The notes: generated by a model not told the origin, from the sequence alone. 64,000 nt of DNA from Siphonodentalium dalli (GCA_032622095.1 CP136061.1:135495587-135559586), one strand, 5' to 3'; counted from the stretch's first letter, positions 8,828 to 19,544 are shown. Program-made: numbers and translations.

Positions 8828-8900
8828 GTTTCCGTAGTGTAGTGGTTATCACGCTCGCCTAACACGCGAGAGGTCCTGAGTTCGAGCCTCAGCGGAAACA
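8828..8900 (+). tRNA. tRNA-Val-AAC: tRNA-Val(AAC), unit 7
   Basis: As the unit 2 gene. Confidence 0.96.
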
Positions 8901-9130
8901 ACCGGAACAGTTTTGCTGAGTTTTGCCTACAGACAAATAATGTTTCGTGTTGCCCGTGGCCAAAGTACTCACACTAAACTGAAACTTGATTGCCAAAATA
9001 CATTTTTGTATGATTGAAAGCCCCTCAATTTACTGACCGTCGATCATTTTTGCTTGAGATGAAGAATAAAACACAAACACTTAAAATTGCGTTATTTGTC
9101 AAAAACAAAATTGATTCACCAACTAAAATT

Positions 9131-9203
9131 TGTTCCCGCTGGGGCTCGAACCCAGGACCTCTCGCGTGTGAAGCGAGCGTGATAACCACTACACTACGGA
9201 AAC
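9131..9203 (-). tRNA. tRNA-Val-CAC: tRNA-Val(CAC), unit 7
   Basis: As the unit 2 gene. Confidence 0.96.
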
Positions 9204-9460
9204 TTCGCATACTGTCACAATTTTAAATGCGCTCGGGATGATTCGACTAGATCAAAACTTACTTCGGTCTGAGAAAATGTTATGACGGTTAGATAGCTTC
9301 CTAATTCCCGCGCAGTACGGCCTGATCACGATGGACAAACTGAGGTTGCACAAATTAATGCCCCGGGCATAGCATCAATCAACATGAAGACAACATTTTG
9401 TTCAAAGTTATACCTGTACACTATAATATAGTACCCAAACTGTTAGGAAAATCCCCATGT

Positions 9461-9552
9461 GCCTCGGTAGCGCAGTAGGCAGCGCGTCAGTCTCATAATC
9501 ACAAAATGACAGAGCAATCTGAAGGTCGTGAGTTCGATCCTCACTCGGGGCA
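9461..9552 (+). tRNA. tRNA-Met-CAT: tRNA-Met(CAT), unit 8
   Basis: No difference from the unit 2 gene noticed. Confidence 0.95.
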
Positions 9553-9781
9553 GAAATCTTTTGCCTGTGATTTTTAATGTTACCCTTCGGAGCAGATCCA
9601 TTTTGACAGCCAAGTTGAAAGAAAAAGAAAACCATCAAAATGTTCTTTTCTGTCTGGATTTTGGTTGGCAGAAACAGCAAACAAGCTATGTGAAATATCA
9701 AACTCATAGAGATGGTGCCAAGAAGTTCACAGGTCAACTGTCGCTTCCATGTGAGCAAGCAAAATGCAAACAAAAAAGTAT

Positions 9782-9873
9782 AGTCAGAAGTGGGGTTCGA
9801 ACCCACGCCCACATTCGTGGACCAGAACTCCCATAACCTCGAACGAGGAAGGCAGTACCTTGAGTCTGGCGCC
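9782..9873 (-). pseudogene. tRNA-Leu(CAA) 3' part, unit 8, split by LINE
   Basis: Acceptor 3' strand to anticodon stem; T73. The 5' part is at 11998-12032 across the insertion. Confidence 0.93.
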
Positions 9874-10180
9874 TTTTTTTTTTTTTTTTTTTTATAAAAT
9901 CGACTCAGTTCTGGTTTTCGAGCCCACGGGACCACAACCCAGAGACTGAGCCAGTCCTGGTATATGACTCATTTCGTGGTCTACGGGTATTCAAAACCGG
10001 TTCATCACTGTCGACACGATGTAACTTTATTCAAATGAAAAACAAAAAATACAATATTACAAAATTTAAATATTACAAACCATTTAAGAAAAATTGGAAG
10101 TTAAAACGATCTTAAGGCAAAGGGAAGGATAGTCGGCAGACGTGGATATATTATAGAAAAGGGCGCGACATAGTGAAGCG

Positions 10181-10407
10181 GATCGTCGTAGAATGAGAAC
10201 GATGATATAGGACAAGTCATGGGAGTAAAAGGAGATGAAAGAAAGAGCTGAATTTAAGAGAAGTGGAGCATAAAGACACATAGGAGAGGACTTCACAGGA
10301 TCATCGTAGAAAGAGAACAATGAAATAGGACAAGTCATAGGAATCGAAAGAGCGAGCTGAATTTATGAAAAGGGGATATCAAGATACACAGGAAGGGGCA
10401 GCACAGA
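10181..10407. repeat. Diverged tandem duplication, ~2 copies of 108-119 bp
   Basis: Copy 1 at about 10181-10299 and copy 2 at about 10300-10407 share gatc-tcgtagaa, ataggacaagtcat and gagctgaattta in the same order. They are purine-rich on the + strand and lie in the element A 3' UTR. Confidence 0.75.
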
Positions 10408-10507
10408 AAGGGAACAAAGTAAGAGTAATTTAAGGTAAGTATAATTCTAAATAATTAAATAAATAAACACTAAAAAAAAAAATACAAAAAAAATACAAAA
10501 ATACAAA

Positions 10508-10565
10508 AATAATAATAATAATAATAATAATAATAATTATTATTATTATTACTATTATTATTATA
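10508..10565. repeat. (AAT)n followed by (ATT)n microsatellite
   Basis: About ten AAT repeats switch directly to ATT repeats, making a self-complementary stretch that can form a hairpin. Confidence 0.9.
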
Positions 10566-10694
10566 ATGTTATTAAGCTATGTATTCAAAGTTGATAACAA
10601 ATTCTATCTCGTGAATCGATGGCCAAAGCAGGGTCAATATCAATACCGATTCACATACTGTTCTCTACCATTAACTAATTTAATGCCGATACCA

Positions 10695-11858
10695 TTAACC
10701 CTTATCAATGTCATCAGGATCGATCATCTTCAATCCAGGTTGCCTCTCGTACCAGTGCATGTACAGCACCGCTCCCTTTGGCATTTTCTCGCCTCTAACC
10801 CCTCTCCTCAAAGCACTGAGATACAAACGGTACAGTTCTGAAAAATCTTTTGTGTTTGAATATTTCCAATCTAAGTCCAGCAGGGCAGTCATTGGAATAT
10901 CAGAAACATCACAGAATGCTCCTGACCGAAAGCTTTTTGGAATGGAGTCAATGTGAGTCCTGTCGACTCTCTGGTTGCTTGAACGGGTCAAATAGAAATG
11001 CTCTTCGTCCGCATTATCAGCTTTCCCTTTCTGCTTTTCCACAACTATACTTGTAACACTCGATTTCTGTTTCGACTCTTTGGGTATCGTCGATGGTGGT
11101 TTCGAAATGAAATTTGCCTGGGTAGATATGGACACCTTAGTGGGAGCATCAGTTGCCTGGACGGACACCGTAACCTTAGTGGGAGCGTCAGTAGCCTGAG
11201 TGGATACAGTGGCCTTAGAATACACCTCAGTCGTCTGAGTAGATGTGCATTTAACACCATAAGTAGGCTGGTTATCCGAAATTAACCTAGCAGGACATGA
11301 GTACATTTTATGCTGCGGTGATAGACACAATGCGCATACCTGGGGGCGTCCCTGCACAGTGACAATAGCCCGTCCGTTCCCATAGTCCAAAGAATAAGGC
11401 ACCGTTTTCCCCTCATTAACTCTGACAGTTAACTCACGCACGCCGTTATGAATCAGAACGCCATTGCACGTAGTGCCTAAGTACCGTTGTTCTAACACTG
11501 TCCCAAAATCCGCACACAACGTTGGCAGTCTATCTGGGGCGATAAAGTATGGTAAACGATGAACTTTAATCGTGCAAATCGCCAAAGCAATATCAAAGAA
11601 ATAAAGCGAAGAGTTATTTACAGAGAAAGGTGATTGTCCGATCACACTCGACGCAACGTCAGGGTCGGTGAACACCACTATCCACAAGCTCTGTTGACCA
11701 TCGCGGCACACAGCTGTAACTTTATTGAGGTCAATGCAATGGCTGACTGCCTTCAACACCTCTCCGTGGTCACGTAGATTAGGTCCTCGTATCAGTAGCT
11801 TCACACTTTTCGACAAAATATCAGCACTGAACTCCATTTCTGACCAAACAATTGTCAC
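10695..11858 (-). CDS. LINE ORF1 protein, RNA-binding, single CCHC knuckle
   Basis: 387 aa. The N-terminal ~170 residues look like the RRM-like region of ORF1 in L1/Tx1-type LINEs, and one knuckle CX2CX4HX4C follows (C175, C178, H183, C188, the same residue numbers as the first knuckle of ORF1 in element C). After it come short Thr/Val-rich repeats containing STQATDAPTK-like units (about residues 205-250) and a charged tail. Known ORF1 proteins bind the element RNA as a particle. Two Met codons lie near the start (residues 1 and 8); the first is kept because it gives the longest frame. It has no stop or frameshift, so it may still be made. Assignment rests on position, the knuckle and the shared 5' end. 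Confidence 0.75.
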   Translation of the reverse strand: MTIVWSEMEFSADILSKSVKLLIRGPNLRDHGEVLKAVSHCIDLNKVTAVCRDGQQSLWIVVFTDPDVASSVIGQSPFSVNNSSLYFFDIALAICTIKVHRLPYFIAPDRLPTLCADFGTVLEQRYLGTTCNGVLIHNGVRELTVRVNEGKTVPYSLDYGNGRAIVTVQGRPQVCALCLSPQHKMYSCPARLISDNQPTYGVKCTSTQTTEVYSKATVSTQATDAPTKVTVSVQATDAPTKVSISTQANFISKPPSTIPKESKQKSSVTSIVVEKQKGKADNADEEHFYLTRSSNQRVDRTHIDSIPKSFRSGAFCDVSDIPMTALLDLDWKYSNTKDFSELYRLYLSALRRGVRGEKMPKGAVLYMHWYERQPGLKMIDPDDIDKG

Positions 11859-11997
11859 TAACCTTCAGTATAAATCATCTGCTCAACATAGTCCGTGAAA
11901 TTATGACAATATATATCATAAACCGCACATAAATGCACAATTTGCGACAGCGAAATTAAACACGTCTTCCGTAATCCAAAGCTAACCGGAAGTTCTC
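11859..11997 (-). other. 5' UTR of element A
   Basis: 139 bp from the element's 5' end to the ORF1 start. The first bases on the sense strand, GAGAACTTCCGGTT, match the 5' end of element C. An internal Pol II promoter is expected for such elements but none was identified. Confidence 0.6.
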
Positions 11998-12032
11998 GAG
12001 TCTGGCGCCTTAGACCACTCGGCCATCCTGAC
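11998..12032 (-). pseudogene. tRNA-Leu(CAA) 5' part, unit 8, split by LINE
   Basis: First 35 bases of the gene including the duplicated GAGTCTGGCGCC (11998-12009). Confidence 0.93.
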
Positions 12033-12288
12033 TTATGAAATGAAGACCAAAACTGTTGCAGTCCCGCGCGCACGTCACGTGGTTACAGCTGAAGAGCAAG
12101 TTCTCTGTAATTTCGGCATACTAATTAATATTCACGTATTTTGTCAACAGATTTGCTGAAACGTCGCACAAACTTTTAGTGAACATGGATTCGGGTGACG
12201 TCACATGTAGTTTTTAGACCGATTTTTTGTTATAAGAAATTTTCAAATGCACGTTTTACAGTTTATAAGAGCTTATTCCAACACCGAA

Positions 12289-12361
12289 GTTTCCGTAGTG
12301 TAGTGGTTATCACGCTCGCCTAACACGCGAGAGGTCCTGAGTTCGAGCCTCAGCGGAAACA
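12289..12361 (+). tRNA. tRNA-Val-AAC: tRNA-Val(AAC), unit 8
   Basis: As the unit 2 gene; first intact gene right of the LINE. Confidence 0.96.
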
Positions 12362-12591
12362 ACCGGAACAGTTTTGCTGAGTTTTGCCTACAGACAAATA
12401 ATGTTTCGTGTTGCCCGTGGCCAAAGTACTCACACTAAACTGAAACTTGATTGCCAAAATACATTTTTGTATGATTGAAAGCCCCTCAATTTACTGACCG
12501 TCGATCATTTTTGCTTGAGATGAAGAATAAAACACAAACACTTAAAATTGCGTTATTTGTCAAAAACAAAATTGATTCACCAACTAAAATT

Positions 12592-12664
12592 TGTTCCCGC
12601 TGGGGCTCGAACCCAGGACCTCTCGCGTGTGAAGCGAGCGTGATAACCACTACACTACGGAAAC
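12592..12664 (-). tRNA. tRNA-Val-CAC: tRNA-Val(CAC), unit 8
   Basis: As the unit 2 gene. Confidence 0.96.
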
Positions 12665-12921
12665 TTCGCATACTGTCACAATTTTAAATGCGCTCGGGAT
12701 GATTCGACTAGATCAAAACTTACTTCGGTCTGAGAAAATGTTATGACGGTTAGATAGCTTCCTAATTCCCGCGCAGTACGGCCTGATCACGATGGACAAA
12801 CTGAGGTTGCACAAATTAATGCCCCGGGCATAGCATCAATCAACATGAAGACAACATTTTGTTCAAAGTTATACCTGTACACTATAATATAGTACCCAAA
12901 CTGTTAGGAAAATCCCCATGT

Positions 12922-13013
12922 GCCTCGGTAGCGCAGTAGGCAGCGCGTCAGTCTCATAATCACAAAATGACAGAGCAATCTGAAGGTCGTGAGTTCGATC
13001 CTCACTCGGGGCA
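12922..13013 (+). tRNA. tRNA-Met-CAT: tRNA-Met(CAT), unit 9
   Basis: No difference from the unit 2 gene noticed. Confidence 0.95.
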
Positions 13014-13242
13014 GAAATCTTTTGCCTGTGATTTTTAATGTTACCCTTCGGAGCAGATCCATTTTGACAGCCAAGTTGAAAGAAAAAGAAAACCATCAAA
13101 ATGTTCTTTTCTGTCTGGATTTTGGTTGGCAGAAACAGCAAACAAGCTATGTGAAATATCAAACTCATAGAGATGGTGCCAAGAAGTTCACAGGTCAACT
13201 GTCGCTTCCATGTGAGCAAGCAAAATGCAAACAAAAAAGTAT

Positions 13243-13357
13243 AGTCAGAAGTGGGGTTCGAACCCACGCCCACATTCGTGGACCAGAACTCCCATAACCT
13301 CGAACGAGGAAGGCAGTACCTTGAGTCTGGCGCCTTAGACCACTCGGCCATCCTGAC
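13243..13357 (-). tRNA. tRNA-Leu-CAA: tRNA-Leu(CAA), unit 9, T73
   Basis: As unit 1, with T73. Confidence 0.87.
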
Positions 13358-13613
13358 TTATGAAATGAAGACCAAAACTGTTGCAGTCCCGCGCGCACGT
13401 CACGTGGTTACAGCTGAAGAGCAAGTTCTCTGTAATTTCGGCATACTAATTAATATTCACGTATTTTGTCAACAGATTTGCTGAAACGTCGCACAAACTT
13501 TTAGTGAACATGGATTCGGGTGACGTCACATGTAGTTTTTAGACCGATTTTTTGTTATAAGAAATTTTCAAATGCACGTTTTACAGTTTATAAGAGCTTA
13601 TTCCAACACCGAA

Positions 13614-13686
13614 GTTTCCGTAGTGTAGTGGTTATCACGCTCGCCTAACACGCGAGAGGTCCTGAGTTCGAGCCTCAGCGGAAACA
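13614..13686 (+). tRNA. tRNA-Val-AAC: tRNA-Val(AAC), unit 9
   Basis: As the unit 2 gene. Confidence 0.96.
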
Positions 13687-13916
13687 ACCGGAACAGTTTT
13701 GCTGAGTTTTGCCTACAGACAAATAATGTTTCGTGTTGCCCGTGGCCAAAGTACTCACACTAAACTGAAACTTGATTGCCAAAATACATTTTTGTATGAT
13801 TGAAAGCCCCTCAATTTACTGACCGTCGATCATTTTTGCTTGAGATGAAGAATAAAACACAAACACTTAAAATTGCGTTATTTGTCAAAAACAAAATTGA
13901 TTCACCAACTAAAATT

Positions 13917-13989
13917 TGTTCCCGCTGGGGCTCGAACCCAGGACCTCTCGCGTGTGAAGCGAGCGTGATAACCACTACACTACGGAAAC
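13917..13989 (-). tRNA. tRNA-Val-CAC: tRNA-Val(CAC), unit 9
   Basis: As the unit 2 gene. Confidence 0.96.
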
Positions 13990-14246
13990 TTCGCATACTG
14001 TCACAATTTTAAATGCGCTCGGGATGATTCGACTAGATCAAAACTTACTTCGGTCTGAGAAAATGTTATGACGGTTAGATAGCTTCCTAATTCCCGCGCA
14101 GTACGGCCTGATCACGATGGACAAACTGAGGTTGCACAAATTAATGCCCCGGGCATAGCATCAATCAACATGAAGACAACATTTTGTTCAAAGTTATACC
14201 TGTACACTATAATATAGTACCCAAACTGTTAGGAAAATCCCCATGT

Positions 14247-14338
14247 GCCTCGGTAGCGCAGTAGGCAGCGCGTCAGTCTCATAATCACAAAATGACAGAG
14301 CAATCTGAAGGTCGTGAGTTCGATCCTCACTCGGGGCA
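14247..14338 (+). tRNA. tRNA-Met-CAT: tRNA-Met(CAT), unit 10
   Basis: No difference from the unit 2 gene noticed. Confidence 0.95.
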
Positions 14339-14567
14339 GAAATCTTTTGCCTGTGATTTTTAATGTTACCCTTCGGAGCAGATCCATTTTGACAGCCAAG
14401 TTGAAAGAAAAAGAAAACCATCAAAATGTTCTTTTCTGTCTGGATTTTGGTTGGCAGAAACAGCAAACAAGCTATGTGAAATATCAAACTCATAGAGATG
14501 GTGCCAAGAAGTTCACAGGTCAACTGTCGCTTCCATGTGAGCAAGCAAAATGCAAACAAAAAAGTAT

Positions 14568-14682
14568 AGTCAGAAGTGGGGTTCGAACCCACGCCCACAT
14601 TCGTGGACCAGAACTCCCATAACCTCGAACGAGGAAGGCAGTACCTTGAGTCTGGCGCCTTAGACCACTCGGCCATCCTGAC
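14568..14682 (-). tRNA. tRNA-Leu-CAA: tRNA-Leu(CAA), unit 10, T73
   Basis: As unit 1, with T73. Confidence 0.87.
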
Positions 14683-14938
14683 TTATGAAATGAAGACCAA
14701 AACTGTTGCAGTCCCGCGCGCACGTCACGTGGTTACAGCTGAAGAGCAAGTTCTCTGTAATTTCGGCATACTAATTAATATTCACGTATTTTGTCAACAG
14801 ATTTGCTGAAACGTCGCACAAACTTTTAGTGAACATGGATTCGGGTGACGTCACATGTAGTTTTTAGACCGATTTTTTGTTATAAGAAATTTTCAAATGC
14901 ACGTTTTACAGTTTATAAGAGCTTATTCCAACACCGAA

Positions 14939-15011
14939 GTTTCCGTAGTGTAGTGGTTATCACGCTCGCCTAACACGCGAGAGGTCCTGAGTTCGAGCCT
15001 CAGCGGAAACA
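14939..15011 (+). tRNA. tRNA-Val-AAC: tRNA-Val(AAC), unit 10
   Basis: As the unit 2 gene. Confidence 0.96.
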
Positions 15012-15240
15012 ACCGGAACAGTTTTGCTGAGTTTTGCCTACAGACAAATAATGTTTCGTGTTGCCCGTGGCCAAAGTACTCACACTAAACTGAAACTTGA
15101 TTGCCAAAATACATTTTTGTATGATTGAAAGCCCCTCAATTTATGACCGTCGATCATTTTTGCTTGAGATGAAGAATAAAACACAAACACTTAAAATTGC
15201 GTTATTTGTCAAAAACAAAATTGATTCACCAACTAAAATT

Positions 15241-15313
15241 TGTTCCCGCTGGGGCTCGAACCCAGGACCTCTCGCGTGTGAAGCGAGCGTGATAACCACT
15301 ACACTACGGAAAC
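15241..15313 (-). tRNA. tRNA-Val-CAC: tRNA-Val(CAC), unit 10
   Basis: As the unit 2 gene; the Val-Val spacer is 1 bp shorter, as in unit 12. Confidence 0.96.
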
Positions 15314-15570
15314 TTCGCATACTGCCACAATTTTAAATGCGCTCGGGATGATTCGACTAGATCAAAACTTACTTCGGTCTGAGAAAATGTTATGACGGTT
15401 AGATAGCTTCCTAATTCCCGCGCAGTACGGCCTGATCACGATGGACAAACTGAGGTTGCACAAATTAATGCCCCGGGCATAGCATCAATCAACATGAAGA
15501 AAACATTTTGTTCAAAGTTATACCTGTACACTATAATATAGTACCCAAACTGTTAGGAAAATCCCCATGT

Positions 15571-15662
15571 GCATCGGTAGCGCAGTAGGCAGCGCGTCAG
15601 TCTAATAATCACAAAATGACAGAGCAATCTGAAGGTCGTGAGTTCGATCCTCACTCGGGGCA
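15571..15662 (+). tRNA. tRNA-Met body with anticodon AAT, unit 11
   Basis: Anticodon CAT is changed to AAT (15604-15606), an Ile anticodon on a Met body; C3 is also changed to A. Charging and decoding are uncertain. Confidence 0.75.
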
Positions 15663-15891
15663 GAAATCTTTTGCCTGTGATTTTTAATGTTACCCTTCGG
15701 AGCAGATCCATTTTGACAGCCAAGTTGAAAGAAAAAGAAAACCATCAAAATGTTCTTTTCTGTCTGGATTTTGGTTGGCAGAAACAGCAAACAAGCTATG
15801 TGAAATATCAAACTCATAGAGATGGTGCCAAGAAGTTCACAGGTCAACTGTCGCTTCCATGTGAGCAAGCAAAATGCAAACAAAAAAGTAT

Positions 15892-16006
15892 AGTCAGAAG
15901 TGGGGTTCGAACCCACGCCCACATTCGTGGACCAGAACTCCCATAACCTCGAACGAGGAAGGCAGTACCTTGAGTCTGGCGCCTTAGACCACTCGGCCAT
16001 CCTGAC
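15892..16006 (-). tRNA. tRNA-Leu-CAA: tRNA-Leu(CAA), unit 11, T73
   Basis: As unit 1, with T73. Confidence 0.87.
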
Positions 16007-16262
16007 TTATGAAATGAAGACCAAAACTGTTGCAGTCCCGCGCGCACGTCACGTGGTTACAGCTGAAGAGCAAGTTCTCTGTAATTTCGGCATACTAATT
16101 AATATTCACGTATTTTGTCAACAGATTTGCTGAAACGTCGCACAAACTTTTAGTGAACATGGATTCGGGTGACGTCACATGTAGTTTTTAGACCGATTTT
16201 TTGTTATAAGAAATTTTCAAATGCACGTTTTACAGTTTATAAGAGCTTATTCCAACACCGAA

Positions 16263-16335
16263 GTTTCCGTAGTGTAGTGGTTATCACGCTCGCCTAACAC
16301 GCGAGAGGTCCTGAGTTCGAGCCTCAGCGGAAACA
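16263..16335 (+). tRNA. tRNA-Val-AAC: tRNA-Val(AAC), unit 11
   Basis: As the unit 2 gene. Confidence 0.96.
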
Positions 16336-16565
16336 ACCGGAACAGTTTTGCTGAGTTTTGCCTACAGACAAATAATATTTCGTGTTGCCCGTGGCCAAAG
16401 TACTCACACTAAACTGAAACTTGATTGCCAAAATACATTTTTGTATGATTGAAAGCCCCTCAATTTACTGACCGTCGATCATTTTTGCTTGAGATGAAGA
16501 ATAAAACACAAACACTTAAAATTGCGTTATTTGTCAAAAACAAAATTGATTCACCAACTAAAATT

Positions 16566-16638
16566 TGTTCCCGCTGGGGCTCGAACCCAGGACCTCTCGC
16601 GTGTGATGCGAGCGTGATAACCACTACACTACGGAAAC
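16566..16638 (-). tRNA. tRNA-Val-CAC: tRNA-Val(CAC), unit 11
   Basis: T32 changed to A in the anticodon loop. Confidence 0.9.
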
Positions 16639-16895
16639 TTCGCATACTGTCACAATTTTAAATGCGCTCGGGATGATTCGACTAGATCAAAACTTACTTC
16701 GGTCTGAGAAAATGTTATGACGGTTAGATAGCTTCCTAATTCCCGCGCAGTACGGCCTGATCACGATGGACAAACTGAGGTTGCACAAATTAATGCCCCG
16801 GGCATAGCATCAATCAACATGAAGACAACATTTTGTTCAAAGTTATACCTGTACACTATAATATAGTACCCAAACTGTTAGGAAAATCCCCATGT

Positions 16896-16987
16896 GCCTC
16901 GGTAGCGCAGTAGGCAGCGCGTCAGTCTCATAATCACAAAATGACAGAGCAATCTGAAGGTCGTGAGTTCGATCCTCACTCGGGGCA
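16896..16987 (+). tRNA. tRNA-Met-CAT: tRNA-Met(CAT), unit 12
   Basis: No difference from the unit 2 gene noticed. Confidence 0.95.
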
Positions 16988-17216
16988 GAAATCTTTTGCC
17001 TGTGATTTTTAATGTTACCCTTCGGAGCAGATCCATTTTGACAGCCAAGTTGAAAGAAAAAGAAAACCATCAAAATGTTCTTTTCTGTCTGGATTTTGGT
17101 TGGCAGAAACAGCAAACAAGCTATGTGAAATATCAAACTCATAGAGATGGTGCCAAGAAGTTCACAGGTCAACTGTCGCTTCCATGTGAGCAAGCAAAAT
17201 GCAAACAAAAAAGTAT

Positions 17217-17331
17217 AGTCAGAAGTGGGGTTCGAACCCACGCCCACATTCGTGGACCAGAACTCCCATAACCTCCAACGAGGAAGGCAGTACCTTGAGT
17301 CTGGCGCCTTAGACCACTCGGCCATCCTGAC
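17217..17331 (-). tRNA. tRNA-Leu-CAA: tRNA-Leu(CAA), unit 12, T73
   Basis: T73 and one base change in the intron hairpin. Confidence 0.86.
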
Positions 17332-17587
17332 TTATGAAATGAAGACCAAAACTGTTGCAGTCCCGCGCGCACGTCACGTGGTTACAGCTGAAGAGCAAGT
17401 TCTCTGTAATTTCGGCATACTAATTAATATTCACGTATTTTGTCAACAGATTTGCTGAAACGTCGCACAAACTTTTAGTGAACATGGATTCGGGTGACGT
17501 CACATGTAGTTTTTAGACCGATTTTTTGTTATAAGAAATTTTCAAATGCACGTTTTACAGTTTATAAGAGCTTATTCCAACACCGAA

Positions 17588-17660
17588 GTTTCCGTAGTGT
17601 AGTGGTTATCACGCTCGCCTAACACGCGAGAGGTCCTGAGTTCGAGCCTCAGCGGAAACA
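17588..17660 (+). tRNA. tRNA-Val-AAC: tRNA-Val(AAC), unit 12
   Basis: As the unit 2 gene; one change just downstream. Confidence 0.96.
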
Positions 17661-17889
17661 CCCGGAACAGTTTTGCTGAGTTTTGCCTACAGACAAATAA
17701 TGTTTCGTGTTGCCCGTGGCCAAAGTACTCACACTAAACTGAAACTTGATTGCCAAAATACATTTTTGTATGATTGAAAGCCCCTCAATTTATGACCGTC
17801 GATCATTTTTGCTTGAGATGAAGAATAAAACACAAACACTTAAAATTGCGTTATTTGTCAAAAACAAAATTGATTCACCAACTAAAATT

Positions 17890-17962
17890 TGTTCCCGCTG
17901 GGGCTCGAACCCAGGACCTCTCGCGTGTGAAGCGAGCGTGATAACCACTACACTACGGAAAC
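17890..17962 (-). tRNA. tRNA-Val-CAC: tRNA-Val(CAC), unit 12
   Basis: As the unit 2 gene. Confidence 0.96.
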
Positions 17963-18219
17963 TTCGCATACTGCCACAATTTTAAATGCGCTCGGGATGA
18001 TTCGACTAGATCAAAACTTACTTCGGTCTGAGAAAATGTTATGACGGTTAGATAGCTTCCTAATTCCCGCGCAGTACGGCCTGATCACGATGGACAAACT
18101 GAGGTTGCACAAATTAATGCCCCGGGCATAGCATCAATCAACATGAAGAAAACATTTTGTTCAAAGTTATACCTGTACACTATAATATAGTACCCAAACT
18201 GTTAGGAAAATCCCCATGT

Positions 18220-18311
18220 GCATCGGTAGCGCAGTAGGCAGCGCGTCAGTCTAATAATCACAAAATGACAGAGCAATCTGAAGGTCGTGAGTTCGATCCT
18301 CACTCGGGGCA
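18220..18311 (+). tRNA. tRNA-Met body with anticodon AAT, unit 13
   Basis: Same two changes as unit 11 (AAT at 18253-18255, A3), so the two were copied from one another. Confidence 0.75.
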
Positions 18312-18540
18312 GAAATCTTTTGCCTGTGATTTTTAATGTTACCCTTCGGAGCAGATCCATTTTGACAGCCAAGTTGAAAGAAAAAGAAAACCATCAAAAT
18401 GTTCTTTTCTGTCTGGATTTTGGTTGGCAGAAACAGCAAACAAGCTATGTGAAATATCAAACTCATAGAGATGGTGCCAAGAAGTTCACAGGTCAACTGT
18501 CGCTTCCATGTGAGCAAGCAAAATGCAAACAAAAAAGTAT

Positions 18541-18655
18541 AGTCAGAAGTGGGGTTCGAACCCACGCCCACATTCGTGGACCAGAACTCCCATAACCTCG
18601 AACGAGGAAGGCAGTACCTTGAGTCTGGCGCCTTAGACCACTCGGCCATCCTGAC
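18541..18655 (-). tRNA. tRNA-Leu-CAA: tRNA-Leu(CAA), unit 13, T73
   Basis: As unit 1, with T73. Confidence 0.87.
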
Positions 18656-18911
18656 TTATGAAATGAAGACCAAAACTGTTGCAGTCCCGCGCGCACGTCA
18701 CGTGGTTACAGCTGAAGAGCAAGTTCTCTGTAATTTCGGCATACTAATTAATATTCACGTATTTTGTCAACAGATTTGCTGAAACGTCGCACAAACTTTT
18801 AGTGAACATGGATTCGGGTGACGTCACATGTAGTTTTTAGACCGATTTTTTGTTATAAGAAATTTTCAAATGCACGTTTTACAGTTTATAAGAGCTTATT
18901 CCAACACCGAA

Positions 18912-18984
18912 GTTTCCGTAGTGTAGTGGTTATCACGCTCGCCTAACACGCGAGAGGTCCTGAGTTCGAGCCTCAGCGGAAACA
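18912..18984 (+). tRNA. tRNA-Val-AAC: tRNA-Val(AAC), unit 13
   Basis: As the unit 2 gene. Confidence 0.96.
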
Positions 18985-19214
18985 ACCGGAACAGTTTTGC
19001 TGAGTTTTGCCTACAGACAAATAATATTTCGTGTTGCCCGTGGCCAAAGTACTCACACTAAACTGAAACTTGATTGCCAAAATACATTTTTGTATGATTG
19101 AAAGCCCCTCAATTTACTGACCGTCGATCATTTTTGCTTGAGATGAAGAATAAAACACAAACACTTAAAATTGCGTTATTTGTCAAAAACAAAATTGATT
19201 CACCAACTAAAATT

Positions 19215-19287
19215 TGTTCCCGCTGGGGCTCGAACCCAGGACCTCTCGCGTGTGAAGCGAGCGTGATAACCACTACACTACGGAAAC
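19215..19287 (-). tRNA. tRNA-Val-CAC: tRNA-Val(CAC), unit 13
   Basis: As the unit 2 gene. Confidence 0.96.
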
Positions 19288-19544
19288 TTCGCATACTGTC
19301 ACAATTTTAAATGCGCTCGGGATGATTCGACTAGATCAAAACTTACTTCGGTCTGAGAAAATGTTATGACGGTTAGATAGCTTCCTAATTCCCGCGCAGT
19401 ACGGCCTGATCACGATGGACAAACTGAGGTTGCACAAATTAATGCCCCGGGCATAGCATCAATCAACATGAAGACAACATTTTGTTCAAAGTTATACCTG
19501 TACACTATAATATAGTACCCAAACTGTTAGGAAAATCCCCATGT

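Larger units (their letters stand above)
1..9873. repeat. Tandem tRNA array, block 1 (units 1-8, left part)
   Basis: Head-to-tail copies of a ~1,325-bp unit holding tRNA-Met(+), tRNA-Leu(-), tRNA-Val-AAC(+) and tRNA-Val-CAC(-). The window opens inside the intron of the unit 1 tRNA-Met, so the array continues to the left. Units 3 and 6 share several private variants (in Val-AAC and its flanks), exactly three units apart, as do units 2 and 5 (Leu base 73), which suggests a three-unit higher-order duplication. A 222-bp partial unit lies at 2604-2825. The block ends where a LINE interrupts the unit 8 tRNA-Leu. Confidence 0.97.
9894..10694 (-). other. 3' UTR of element A
   Basis: About 800 bp without a credible gene. 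Next to the tail lies a possible stem-loop (9902-9914 with 9936-9952, CTCAGT/ACTGAG core), the type of structure many LINE RTs recognise; this is inference. The middle holds a diverged ~110-120 bp direct duplication and a trinucleotide microsatellite, listed separately. Confidence 0.6.
9874..11997 (-). mobile_element. ORF1-only LINE inserted in tRNA-Leu (element A)
   Basis: A 2.1-kb minus-strand retroelement. The + strand shows T20 (9874-9893), the complement of a poly(A) tail, directly after GGCGCC of tRNA-Leu. The other end begins on the sense strand with GAGAACTTCCGGTT, nearly the same 5' end as the full-length element C. GAGTCTGGCGCC(TT) is repeated on both sides, so target-site duplication is 12-14 bp. 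Only an ORF1 is present; no reverse transcriptase remains in the 820 bp after it. It is complete at both ends, so it is either an internally deleted LINE or a non-autonomous ORF1-only lineage mobilised by a relative, as mammalian HAL1 elements are. Confidence 0.9.

Noticed and set aside
10084-10338. 84-aa minus-strand frame in element A as a remnant of ORF2
   Set aside because: No RT or finger motif; it mirrors the diverged tandem duplication of the 3' UTR.
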